Positions 1 to 8,252 of a DNA stretch of 64,000 bases are shown in pieces (position 1 is the first letter of the stretch; each line of letters opens with the position of its first letter). The notes under the pieces are model-generated. The model saw only the letters and a list, made by a program, of their open reading frames with translations, made no database searches and had not been told where the DNA came from. The stretch comes from Actinomycetospora termitidis (GTDB taxonomy: Bacteria; Actinomycetota; Actinomycetes; Mycobacteriales; Pseudonocardiaceae): NCBI RefSeq assembly GCF_030286555.1, contig NZ_JASVWF010000009.1:218656-282655 (forward strand), given 5' to 3'. The translations under genes were made by a program, and so were the position numbers.

Positions 1-653
1 TCGACCTCATCTACGGCACGCCCACCGAGACCGACGACGACCTCCGCCGCTCCCTCGACGCCGTGCTCGCCTCCGGCGCCGACCACGTGTCCGCCTACTC
101 GTTGATCGTCGAGGACGGCACCGCGCTCGCCCGCCGCGTGGCCCGCGGGGAGCTGCCGATGCCCGACGACGACGTCCTCGCCGACCGCTACGAGATCGTC
201 GACGACGTCCTGTCCGACGCCGGGTTCGGCTGGTACGAGGTCTCCAACTGGGCCCGGACGGTCGGCGCCCGCTGCCGGCACAACCTCGGCTACTGGTCCG
301 GCGGCGACTGGTGGGGCGCGGGCCCGGGCGCGCACTCGCACGTCGGCGGCGTCCGCTGGTGGAACGTCCGCCACCCGGCCCGGTACTCGAAGCAGCTGGC
401 CGCGGGGGAGTCCCCGGCCGAGGCGCGCGAGCTGCTCACACCGGACGACCGGCACGTCGAGCAGGTGCTGCTGGGACTCCGCACGGTCGACGGCCTCCCG
501 GCCGCGGTCCTCGACAACGCGGGCCGCGCGGCCGCCGGGCAGGCGGTCCGGGACGGCCTTCTCGACGACGGGTCCTGGGCGCGCGGGCGGGCGGTCCTCA
601 CACGGCCCGGGCGCCTGCTCGCGGACGGCGTCGCGATCTCGCTGACGGGCTGA
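1..653 (+). CDS. hemW: HemW, radical-SAM haem chaperone (C-terminal part)
   Basis: The reading frame is open from base 3 at the left edge, so the N-terminus with the CX3CX2C cluster lies outside the window. What remains is the end of the TIM barrel and the C-terminal domain. It opens with DLIYGTPTET, the HemW counterpart of the family DLIYGLPGQT motif, and carries SAYSLIVEDGT and CRHNLGYW followed by a GAGPGAHS stretch, all typical of HemW/HemN-like proteins. HemW is thought to deliver haem to respiratory enzymes; HemN-type coproporphyrinogen oxidase annotation is the usual confusion. It is followed directly by the left copy of the long intergenic repeat. Confidence 0.9.
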   Translation, partial: DLIYGTPTETDDDLRRSLDAVLASGADHVSAYSLIVEDGTALARRVARGELPMPDDDVLADRYEIVDDVLSDAGFGWYEVSNWARTVGARCRHNLGYWSGGDWWGAGPGAHSHVGGVRWWNVRHPARYSKQLAAGESPAEARELLTPDDRHVEQVLLGLRTVDGLPAAVLDNAGRAAAGQAVRDGLLDDGSWARGRAVLTRPGRLLADGVAISLTG

Positions 654-666
654 GGCGCCGACGGGC

Positions 667-1055
667 CGCGCGAGTGCGACGTGGCGCAGGTTCACGAGGC
701 TCGGCACCTGCGCGGTGCAGTTCTCGCGCCTCGACCCGGCCCGGCCGGCGGAAACCGCTTCCACCGGAATCGCGTCTGCGGCGCGTGTCAGGGTCCGGGG
801 CTCCCGTGCCCCGCACGGTGCGCGGAAACCGCTTCCACCGGAATCGGATTTGCGGCGCGTGTCAGGGTCCGGGGCGCCCGTGCCCCGCACGGTGCGCGGA
901 AACCGCTTCCGCTGGAACCGGATTCGTGGCACGTCTCGAGGTCCAACGCTCCGCAGCGTGACCGTCGATCACGGTGAGCGCCCGGCCGGGCCGTCGAGCG
1001 AGCACGCTCGGGCTCATCAGGCGCCCGGAACCGCCGAGGGGTGCTCGGTGATCAT
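667..1055. repeat. Left copy of long intergenic repeat with 74-bp units
   Basis: About 390 bp without a gene. It begins GCGCGAGTGCGAC, contains three units starting GGAAACCGCTTCC at 750, 824 and 898 (exact 74-bp period; the third is divergent and cut short), and ends GGTGATCA. Each unit has two dyads: CCGCTTCC-ACC-GGAATCGG (one mismatch) and the perfect CCGTGC-CCC-GCACGG. The same arrangement in the same orientation recurs at 13463-13849, on the other side of the glycan gene block. Function unknown; it may form structured RNA or be a recombination substrate. Confidence 0.85.
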
Positions 1056-1076
1056 GGGGCTCCGCGCTCGGCGTGG

Positions 1077-2417
1077 TCACGAGCCGGACGCCGCGGGAGC
1101 GATCGGCGTCTCGTACCGCCGGCGCAGCAGCACGGCGCCCGCGCACAGCACCTGGACGACGACGAACCCAGCGGCGACCGGCAGGAGCAGACCGGGGACC
1201 GAGGTGCTCGCCGGCGGAGCGAGGAGGGCGACGCCGAGGACGAACACGGTGTTCACGACGGCGAGGCGGGCGTAGCGGACGGCGCGTCCGCGGGCCTGGT
1301 GCTCGCCGAGACGGTGGATGACGAGCAGGCGGGCAGCGCACCCCAGGAGCATCAGCGCCAGCACCGGGGCCGCGGCCCGGTACGGCCCACCGAAGAGGCC
1401 GAGCAGGGGCCCCGAGATCGCGGCTCCGAGGGCGATCGGCGGGAGCAACAGGAGCAGCAGGCGGCGCCGGGTCGCCCTCGCCAACTCGTCCGCCCGTTCC
1501 GGCGCCCGTGCGATGCCGGAGGACAGCGGAGCGACGAAGTACAGCGCGACGACGTCGATCACCGTGATGGCCTGCCAGACCAGGAAGAACGATGCCCCGA
1601 CCTCGGGCCCGAAGCGGAAGGTCACGACCAGCGGCACCTGGTTGTAGAGGACGGCCGTGGCGATCTTCCCGCTGTAGGTCGGGCCGAGGAACGCGACCAC
1701 GTCGCGCCGGTGCGGGACCCACGGCTCCGTGTTCCCGGGCGACCGGGACAGGGTCTGCGCGACGACCACGGCGGCGAGCACGACCGCGCCCGCGGTCGGG
1801 AGGAGCCACGACCACACGACACCCACGGTGGTGAGCGTGGCGCCGAGTCCCAGCAGGACGGCCAGCCGCGCCACGGCGAACAGCCCGATGCGGCTGGGCG
1901 CCCACCACGGTCGTCCGAGCCCGACGAGGACGAAGTCCTGCTGCTGGAAGACGGCGTAGAGCATCGCGGTCAGCACGAAGAGTCCGGCGGCGACGGCGCG
2001 GTCCCCGTCCGGTCCCGCGGCGGCGTCCACGACGAGCGAGGAGTGCGGCAGCAGCACGTACACCAGCGCGACGAGTCCGGCGAGCCCGGCGACCGTCCCG
2101 GCCCCGCGCAGGACGAGCACGCGGGCCGCGCCGCCGGCCCGCGGGAGCCACCGCATCAGGCCGATGCCGAGGTTCAGGTCGGTGCAGCCGGCCACGAGCA
2201 GCGTGGCGGAGACGAAGGCGGCGGCGGTGCCGAGCTGGGTCGGGGTCAGCACACGGGCGGCGAGGACCCAGCTGACCATGCCGACGAGGGAGGCGCCGGC
2301 GGCGGAGAGCGACATCGCCACGCCGTCGCCGGCCGTGCCGCGCCACCACCGGCGCCAGGTCGCGACCCGGCCGGGAGGCCGGGGAGGTCCTGTGGGCTCG
2401 GGCTCCGGGAGGTTCAA
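1077..2417 (-). CDS. Polysaccharide flippase-like multi-spanning membrane protein
   Basis: A 446-residue protein with roughly 12 hydrophobic segments starting near residue 35 and almost no soluble domain, as expected for the MOP-superfamily Wzx-type lipid-linked saccharide flippases. It probably moves a glycan unit made by neighbouring glycosyltransferases across the membrane. The start chosen is a TTG overlapping the TGA of the upstream APS kinase-glycosyltransferase gene, which implies translational coupling; an ATG at 2315 is an alternative and would remove a charged, proline-rich N-terminus. No substrate can be assigned. Confidence 0.72.
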   Translation of the reverse strand: MNLPEPEPTGPPRPPGRVATWRRWWRGTAGDGVAMSLSAAGASLVGMVSWVLAARVLTPTQLGTAAAFVSATLLVAGCTDLNLGIGLMRWLPRAGGAARVLVLRGAGTVAGLAGLVALVYVLLPHSSLVVDAAAGPDGDRAVAAGLFVLTAMLYAVFQQQDFVLVGLGRPWWAPSRIGLFAVARLAVLLGLGATLTTVGVVWSWLLPTAGAVVLAAVVVAQTLSRSPGNTEPWVPHRRDVVAFLGPTYSGKIATAVLYNQVPLVVTFRFGPEVGASFFLVWQAITVIDVVALYFVAPLSSGIARAPERADELARATRRRLLLLLLPPIALGAAISGPLLGLFGGPYRAAAPVLALMLLGCAARLLVIHRLGEHQARGRAVRYARLAVVNTVFVLGVALLAPPASTSVPGLLLPVAAGFVVVQVLCAGAVLLRRRYETPIAPAASGS

Positions 2418-3853
2418 GAGCGCGCCGCGCCCTCCGGGCGGCGGTGGTGGCCGAGGCGCGACAGCACCGCCGCAGCCGCGAAGAGCATCTGCCGTCGGGC
2501 CCGGGCGGTGCGGGCGCCGACGAGGCTGACGGCGAGATCCCCCGGGTGTCGGCTCCAGGAGGCGTCCCGGGCGAGCGCCGTGGTGAAGGCCCGTTGCACC
2601 GTGAACTCCCGTCGGCCCGCGGTCGCCGTCACGGTGCCGGGGCGGACCCGGAAGGCCGCCACGGACTCGGTCTGCCCGAGAAAGTCCCCGCGAGCCAGGA
2701 GCCGCGCCCAGAGGGAGATGTCCAGGGTGAACTGCTCGCGGTCCCGGACCCCGCCGACGGCCTCGTAGTCAGCCCGCCGGAACATCACCGAGGCCGGCGG
2801 GCCGATGGGGTTGCCGCCGTGCCGCACCACCCGCCGGACGAGGTCGTCGCTGCCGATCCGCCCGGCGACGTGCCGGAGCAGGCGGTTCGACGTCAGGACC
2901 CGGTCGTCCCCGTCGATCATGTCGACCCGCCCGGCGACCAGGGCGAGCCCCGGGTCCGACGCGAGCGCGGCGACCTGCAGCTCGAGGCACCGGGGGTGCA
3001 GGACGTCGTCGGCGCAGACGACCTTGACCAGATCGCCCCGCGCGAGTCGGACGGCGCGGTCGAAGCTCTCGGTCAACGGCACCGTCGACTCCGACCGGTA
3101 CCGGCGGATGCGGGGGTCCGCGAAGGAGCCGACGACATCTGCGGTCCCGTCGGTGCTCCCGTTGTCGCGGATCACGAGCTCGAAGTCGGAGTATGTCTGG
3201 TCCAGAACGCTCCGGACGGTCCGGGCGAGGAACTCCCGCCCCTGGTATACGGGGATGCACACCGACACCGAGGGTGTGGGCGGGTCCGGCGCGCCGACGT
3301 GCCCCACCCGATGCTCGACGAGCCCCGCGACGACCTCGCGCACGCACTCCTCGACCGGGCGCCCGACCGTGATCACCCGGAGCTCCGGAGCGTCGGGCAC
3401 CTCGTACGGGTCGTCGACGCCGGTGAGGCCACGCAGGTCCCCGGCGCGCTGCCTGGCGTACAGGCCCTTCACGTCGCGGAGCGTGCACTCCTCGAGCGGG
3501 GTGTCCACGTGGACCTCGACGAAGGGGAGCCCGTCCTCCTCGTGACGGGCGCGCACCTGCTGCCGGACGTCCGCGAACGGGGCGATGACCGGGACGACCA
3601 CGATGACGCCGTGGGCGGCGAGCAGGCGTGCGGCCCACCCGATCCGTCGGACGTTGGTATCCCGGTCGGCGCGGGAGAAGCCGAGGTCCGCGCACAGTTC
3701 GGCGCGCACCGCGTCGCCGTCGAGCACCTGGACGCGCAGCCCGCGTCCGCGCAACACCCGCTCGACGCCGTCCGCGATGGTCGACTTCCCCGCGCTGGGC
3801 AGACCGGTCAACCACACCGTGCCCCCGCAGGCCTGCACCCCGCCGTCGGACAT
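2414..3853 (-). CDS. APS kinase (CysC)-GT2 glycosyltransferase fusion
   Basis: Two complete domains in 479 residues. Residues 10-185 are an adenylylsulfate kinase: P-loop GLPSAGKST, then LDGDAVR, LGFSRADRDTNVRR, VDTPLEECTLRD-KGLYARQRAG and GVDDPYE, all CysC signatures. Residues 190-430 are a GT-A family 2 glycosyltransferase: VSVCIPVYQG, DNGSTDGT, and an ADDVLHP stretch at the DxD position. The CysC half would make PAPS; the GT2 half would add a sugar to a lipid-linked or polymer acceptor. The GT2 half is clearly paralogous to the stand-alone GT2 at 4396-5259 (shared HPRCLELQVAAL). Ends in a TTGA overlap with the flippase. No linker degeneration is visible. Confidence 0.9.
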   Translation of the reverse strand: MSDGGVQACGGTVWLTGLPSAGKSTIADGVERVLRGRGLRVQVLDGDAVRAELCADLGFSRADRDTNVRRIGWAARLLAAHGVIVVVPVIAPFADVRQQVRARHEEDGLPFVEVHVDTPLEECTLRDVKGLYARQRAGDLRGLTGVDDPYEVPDAPELRVITVGRPVEECVREVVAGLVEHRVGHVGAPDPPTPSVSVCIPVYQGREFLARTVRSVLDQTYSDFELVIRDNGSTDGTADVVGSFADPRIRRYRSESTVPLTESFDRAVRLARGDLVKVVCADDVLHPRCLELQVAALASDPGLALVAGRVDMIDGDDRVLTSNRLLRHVAGRIGSDDLVRRVVRHGGNPIGPPASVMFRRADYEAVGGVRDREQFTLDISLWARLLARGDFLGQTESVAAFRVRPGTVTATAGRREFTVQRAFTTALARDASWSRHPGDLAVSLVGARTARARRQMLFAAAAVLSRLGHHRRPEGAARS

Positions 3854-4018
3854 CGATCGCTCCCTGCCCGGTGACCGACGCGCGCTGTCCGCGATCGGGT
3901 GCGCGCTGATCGGGTGACGAGTGCGGCTGACAATTGCTCCGGAGTGTAGCCAGATCGGCGCCCCGCGGCGATACTTCCCGCTGGTCGGGCAGGCGAGAGG
4001 TCGTGGAACGAGGTGGTT

Positions 4019-4399
4019 GTGAACGCTCTGTCACTTTCCCAGCTCGGTGCCCTGAGTGCGGAGCACCGGCGGGGAGTCGCCGGCGCACTCGCGGTCGTGG
4101 GCGTCGTCGCCGGCGTCCTGGTCGCTCTCGACGCCGCCGGCACCCTGCTCGGACCGGTGCGGGCGGTCACCACCGTCGTCTTCATGATCCTCGGCCCCGG
4201 GTGGGCGATCGCCGGATTCCTGCGTCGGAGCGCTCCGGCGCTCGTCTGGGCCGTCGCCGTCGCGGTGGGCTGCGCCGTCGGCGGCCTCGGCGCCCAGGCG
4301 ATGCTCGCCGCGGGGTGGTGGCACCCGGATGCCGCGCTCGTCCTGCTCGTCCTGCTCTGCGTGCCCGCCCTGGTGTGGCACGTCGTCCGTCGGCGGTGA
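4019..4399 (+). CDS. Small membrane protein, 3-4 TM segments
   Basis: About 126 residues, mostly hydrophobic, with segments around residues 22-45, 50-68, 78-98 and 102-120, and a basic end (VVRRR). I do not recognise a family. GTG at 4019 has an AGG five bases upstream and is preferred over GTG at 4013. It opens a four-gene run: its TGA overlaps the GTG of the next glycosyltransferase, so it is probably an accessory membrane subunit of the glycan assembly machinery. It is divergent from the APS kinase-GT2 gene. Confidence 0.65.
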   Translation: MNALSLSQLGALSAEHRRGVAGALAVVGVVAGVLVALDAAGTLLGPVRAVTTVVFMILGPGWAIAGFLRRSAPALVWAVAVAVGCAVGGLGAQAMLAAGWWHPDAALVLLVLLCVPALVWHVVRRR

Positions 4400-5259
4400 C
4401 CGGCACCGTGGTGCCGACACCTCAGGGCGGGCGGACTCCCGCGGTCTCGGTCTGCATCCCGGTGTACCGCGGGGAGGACCACCTGGCGACCACCATGGAG
4501 TCGGTCCTCGCGCAGACCTTCGACGACTTCGAGCTCGTCGTCCTGGACAACTGCAGCCCCGACCGGTCTGCCGAGATCGCCGCGTCGTTCGACGACCCCC
4601 GTATCCGGCTCGAGTCCACCCCCCGCGTGCTGCCCCTGACCGAGAACTGGACCACGGCCGTCCGCGCCACCCGGGCGCCCCTCGTGAAGCTGCTCTGCGA
4701 CGACGACCTGCTCCACCCGCGGTGCCTGGAGCTCCAGGTCGCGGCGCTGCAGCACGAGCCCGACCTCGCGCTCGTCGTGTCGCGCCACCACCTCGTCGAC
4801 GGCGACGGCCACCTCGTGGTCCCGGCCCGGTTCCTGCGGGGTCTGCTCGGTCGGCGGACCCACGCGGAGGTCGTGCGGCGGGTCGTCCGCAGCGGTGCCA
4901 ACCCGATCGGTCCGATGTGCGGGGTGACGTTCCGGCGCGCCGCCTTCGACGCCACCGAGGGCTTCGTCAGCGACAAGATCTTCATCGCCGATCTCGACCT
5001 GCTCGTGGCCATGTCCGCCCACGGCGCGTTCCGGGGGCAGCGCGAGAGCCTGGCGGCGTACCGCCTCGTACCCACCAGCGTCATCGCCCGCGCCCGCCGC
5101 GAGCACTTCCGGGTCCAGGAGGCGTTCATGACGGAGCTGCGGGCCTCCCCCGGGAGCCCGGTCCGGCGGGTCGACGCCCTGACCGGCCACCTCGCCGCAC
5201 CATGGGCCCGCGCCCGCCGTCGCGCCGGATCCGCCCTCGCCGAACGACGGGGGGCCTGA
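4396..5259 (+). CDS. GT2 glycosyltransferase
   Basis: 287 residues starting at a GTG that overlaps the previous stop (GTGA). GT-A features: VSVCIPVYRG at residues 17-26, LDNCSPDRS, a DDDLLHPRCLE stretch at the DxD position, and a long C-terminal basic tail. It aligns along its whole length with the GT2 half of the protein encoded at 2414-3853, including the LPLTE, HPRCLELQVAAL and NPIGP motifs, so the two arose by duplication. Likely a cytosolic enzyme adding a sugar during surface-glycan synthesis; donor and acceptor unknown. Confidence 0.88.
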   Translation: MTGTVVPTPQGGRTPAVSVCIPVYRGEDHLATTMESVLAQTFDDFELVVLDNCSPDRSAEIAASFDDPRIRLESTPRVLPLTENWTTAVRATRAPLVKLLCDDDLLHPRCLELQVAALQHEPDLALVVSRHHLVDGDGHLVVPARFLRGLLGRRTHAEVVRRVVRSGANPIGPMCGVTFRRAAFDATEGFVSDKIFIADLDLLVAMSAHGAFRGQRESLAAYRLVPTSVIARARREHFRVQEAFMTELRASPGSPVRRVDALTGHLAAPWARARRRAGSALAERRGA

Positions 5260-5260
5260 G

Positions 5261-7126
5261 ATGACGTCGACCAGCGTCCGCGGCGGCCGCCGGACGGTGG
5301 ACCTGCGGGAACGGCCGGCCGAGGATCGGACGGGCCGGGCGACCGGCCGTGCGCGGTGGCCTGCCGCGGCGCTGCCGATCCTCCTGGGGCTCGCCGCCCT
5401 CGCGTGCCTCGTCCCGGCGGTGCGGGACACCCGGTTGGACCTGATCGGCGGGCTCGGCCTGGCCGGTGTGCTGTCCCCGTGGGCCTGGGTGGCGCTGACG
5501 TGCGCCGTGCTCGGCGCGGTGACCGAGTTCGGGCGCGCCCGCCCCCGATCCGTCGTCCTGGTCGCGCTGACGGGCGTCGTGATCCTCTGCTCGACCGGCC
5601 TCCCGTCCCTCGTCGAGTCGGCGGCGCGCATCCCCGCCGCGTGGACCCATCTCGGCTTCGTGGAGGCCATCGCGACGACGGGTCGCCTCCCGGTCGGCGT
5701 CGACTCCCGGTTCGCCTGGCCGGCCTTCTTCGCGCAGTGGGCCTGGATCTCCGACGCCGCGGGCGGGTTGACGTTGGACGGGGTGCTGCGCTGGACGCCA
5801 CCCGTCGTCGTCGCCGTCTGGGCACTGAGCGTCCACGCGATCGCCCGACCCCTGCTCGGCGGGACACGGGCGCCGTGGGTGGCCGTCTGGTTGTTCCTCG
5901 GGACGAACTGGATCGAGCAGGACTACTTCTCCCCCCAGGCCACGGCCATGGTCCTCGGCCTGGCGGCGCTGGCCTGCGTGCTCGGACCCCTCGCGACGGG
6001 GCGCGGCGACCCCGCCGGCGGACGCTGGCCGCTGCCCGCCCCCGGGAGCCCGCCCCTGCCGGTGTCGCGCCGTATCGTGGCCGCCGCCCTCATGCCGGTG
6101 CGCCGACCCGAGGGGGCGGCCGCGCAGTTCCTCCTCCTCTGGCTCGTCGTCGCCCTGTGCCTCGCGGGCGTCGTCCTCTCTCACCCGCTGACGCCGTTCG
6201 CCCTCGGCGCCCAGCTCCTCCTCCTCGCCCTCGCCGGCCGTTTCTGGGGACGGTGGCTCGTCCTGGTCCTCGTCGTCGTCGAGCTCACCTGGTTCGTGCT
6301 CGGCGCCCAGGAGTTCTGGCAGGCCCGGCTCTACCTCGTCACCGGGGACGTCGGGGACGTCGGCGGGTCGTTGATGAGCGCCCTGGTCGACCGCCTGGTG
6401 GGGGACCCCGGCCAGCTCGCGGCGAAGGTCGGGAGGGTCCTGCTCGCGGCGGCCACGTGGGGCCTCGCCCTGGTGGGCGCCTGGGTCCGGTGGCGCCGGA
6501 CCGGGACGTGGCTCGTCGCCGCCCTGGCGGCCGCGCCGCTCGGTCTGGTCCTCGTCCAGAGCTACGGCGGGGAGGTGCTCCTCCGGGTCCAGCTCTACGC
6601 CCTGCCGTTCCTGGCGGTCCTCGGCGCGGAGGCCGTGCGGGCCGCGGGGCGCCGGTGGCGCGGCACGCCGCCGGGCCGCGTCGTCGAGGTGGGGCTCGTG
6701 CTCGGGATGCTCCTCCTGTTCGGCCTGCTCGTGGTCCTGCGCGGAGGCAACGACGCCTACGTCGGGGTCCAGGCCCGGGACGTCGCCTTCTCCCGCAGCG
6801 TGCTCGCGGGTGTCCCACCGGGGAGCAAGGTGCTGCGCCTGACGAACGAGGGACCGATCCGCGTGACGCGCGCCGGGGACGTGGTCCAGGCGACGTCGAC
6901 GCCGGGCTGTTCCCGGATCGCCGACGACCCGCTCGGCTGCCTGGCGAAGGAACGGCCCGACCTGGTGCTCGTCCAGCCGGCCATGGAGGCGGAGGGGCGG
7001 TTCCTCGACGGCTTCGCGCCGGGGTGGTCGCGGGCGATGGTGGAGCGCATCGTGGCCGGCGGGACGTACCGGGTCGTCCGGGACGAGGGCACGAGCCTGG
7101 TGCTGGCGAGGGTGGAGAGGCGATGA
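5261..7126 (+). CDS. Large integral membrane protein, GT-C glycosyltransferase-like
   Basis: 621 residues with about 10-12 transmembrane segments from residue 35 to about 490, followed by a roughly 120-residue extracytoplasmic domain. The first exterior loop is acidic and the NWIEQDYFSPQ stretch lies near a membrane boundary, as in actinobacterial GT-C-type polyprenyl-phosphate-sugar transferases. I assign GT-C by architecture only; a polymerase or ligase role is equally possible. ATG follows the upstream stop by one base, and the gene ends in an ATGA overlap with the next small membrane gene. Confidence 0.6.
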   Translation: MTSTSVRGGRRTVDLRERPAEDRTGRATGRARWPAAALPILLGLAALACLVPAVRDTRLDLIGGLGLAGVLSPWAWVALTCAVLGAVTEFGRARPRSVVLVALTGVVILCSTGLPSLVESAARIPAAWTHLGFVEAIATTGRLPVGVDSRFAWPAFFAQWAWISDAAGGLTLDGVLRWTPPVVVAVWALSVHAIARPLLGGTRAPWVAVWLFLGTNWIEQDYFSPQATAMVLGLAALACVLGPLATGRGDPAGGRWPLPAPGSPPLPVSRRIVAAALMPVRRPEGAAAQFLLLWLVVALCLAGVVLSHPLTPFALGAQLLLLALAGRFWGRWLVLVLVVVELTWFVLGAQEFWQARLYLVTGDVGDVGGSLMSALVDRLVGDPGQLAAKVGRVLLAAATWGLALVGAWVRWRRTGTWLVAALAAAPLGLVLVQSYGGEVLLRVQLYALPFLAVLGAEAVRAAGRRWRGTPPGRVVEVGLVLGMLLLFGLLVVLRGGNDAYVGVQARDVAFSRSVLAGVPPGSKVLRLTNEGPIRVTRAGDVVQATSTPGCSRIADDPLGCLAKERPDLVLVQPAMEAEGRFLDGFAPGWSRAMVERIVAGGTYRVVRDEGTSLVLARVERR

Positions 7127-7338
7127 GCGTCGTCGGGGTCGGATGGGGTCTGTTCGCCGCGTTCGTCGTCCTGCTCGGGCTCCGGGTCGTGGTGACCGAG
7201 GCCGTCCGGCCCACCTACCGCGTCGAGGCCGGTCCGCGGCGGGTCGTGCGCACGATGGACGTGGCCCTGGTCGTGGTCCTGGTCGCGCTCGCCGCCGCGC
7301 TCCTGGCGGTCATCGGGCCGCCGCTGCTCGCGCGGTGA
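7123..7338 (+). CDS. Small two-TM membrane protein
   Basis: 71 residues with one hydrophobic segment at 6-24 and a second at 47-66, separated by a basic stretch containing RPTYRVEAGPRRVVRTMD. The ATG overlaps the stop of the GT-C-like gene (ATGA), so it is co-translated and is probably a partner of that protein. No known family recognised. It ends four bases before the convergent GH16-like gene. Confidence 0.65.
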   Translation: MSVVGVGWGLFAAFVVLLGLRVVVTEAVRPTYRVEAGPRRVVRTMDVALVVVLVALAAALLAVIGPPLLAR

Positions 7339-7342
7339 CTCC

Positions 7343-8158
7343 TCACCGCCCCGGGTCGTAGTCGCCCTGGGGCGGGACGGGACCGGGGAGCACGGGCGTA
7401 CCCGCCGGCGGCAGCCGGTGGAACCGGGCCCAGTCGACCTGCAGGCGCGCCGGGACGAGGTCGCCCGGCCGGTAGGCGTCGAGCTGGACGTTGAGCTTCA
7501 TCGGCCGCGTCGGGATCGCGGCGGGGCGGGTCACGGTGGCGCGGACGGCACCGTCGACGAACCAGGTCACGTGGTCGGGCGCCACCTCGACGGCGAACGT
7601 GTGCCAGGCGGCGAGATCCAGCGGGATCGCGAGGTAGTCCTGCTTGCGGGGCGGGTAGTGGACGAACAGGTTCACCTCGCCGGTCCCCACGTCCGCCTCG
7701 GCGAAGTCGACGTCCCGCTCGCCGGCGTCGTAGGCCCCCGTCGCGGGGATGAGCGCGATCACCGCGTGGTACGGCCGGGCCCCCGGCCCCCGGCCGTCGG
7801 CGCGGGCACGGACCTCCCAGCGCCCGAACCGGGCATCGTCGCCGTCACGCGCCATGCCCGCGCTCACGGCGTCCGCGGTGCCCGCCTGCGTCAGGACCCC
7901 GCCCGCCACCGTGACCTGCGACGGTCGGCGCGACCCGTTCCCGTCGTGGCCGGGGCTGTCGTACACCGACCACCGGGGGTCGAGCGTGTCGCCCGCGAAC
8001 TCGTCCGCCCACGCGGGAGCGCCCCACCCGTGCGCGGCCGCAGCGGTCGCGGCGGGCGCATCGGCCCCCGCGGCCTCGAGCGGCCACGTGGTGGGAGCCG
8101 CCGGGGGCCGACCCGCTCCCGTGACGCAGGCCCCGAGGGCGACCGCCACGAGCACCAC
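7343..8158 (-). CDS. GH16-like secreted lipoprotein
   Basis: 271 residues: a hydrophobic start with lipobox LGAC (Cys at residue 10), then a laminarinase/GH16-type jelly roll beginning WADEFAGDTLDPRW, with FGRWEVRARAD and the active-site strand RDVDFAEADV. In GH16 the catalytic motif is ExDxxE; here the first Glu position reads Asp (DVDFAE), which may weaken or change activity. The GTG at 8158 gives a very short signal peptide; the bases upstream would add arginines and more hydrophobic residues, but hold no ATG, GTG or TTG. Likely trims or binds the glycan outside the cell. Confidence 0.75.
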   Translation of the reverse strand: MVLVAVALGACVTGAGRPPAAPTTWPLEAAGADAPAATAAAAHGWGAPAWADEFAGDTLDPRWSVYDSPGHDGNGSRRPSQVTVAGGVLTQAGTADAVSAGMARDGDDARFGRWEVRARADGRGPGARPYHAVIALIPATGAYDAGERDVDFAEADVGTGEVNLFVHYPPRKQDYLAIPLDLAAWHTFAVEVAPDHVTWFVDGAVRATVTRPAAIPTRPMKLNVQLDAYRPGDLVPARLQVDWARFHRLPPAGTPVLPGPVPPQGDYDPGR

Positions 8159-8252
8159 GGCGACGGCTCCGACGGCCCGGCCCCGTCCGGACCGCGCGGG
8201 GCCGCTGCTCGTGTCCGCGTCGATGCCTGCCCCCCGGAACCGGACCGCACGC

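Noticed and set aside
750..970. CRISPR array
   Set aside because: The 74-bp repeats have no unique spacers between them; the whole unit is repeated.
681..1275. Short proteins encoded by the repeat blocks
   Set aside because: They consist of repeated Arg/Gly/Pro-rich words created by the 74-bp unit, with no start signal.
1041..2768. 575-codon open frame on the plus strand
   Set aside because: Antisense to the flippase, low complexity and charged; no ribosome site.
3808..5670. 620-codon open frame on the minus strand
   Set aside because: Antisense to clear glycosyltransferase genes; composition is not protein-like.
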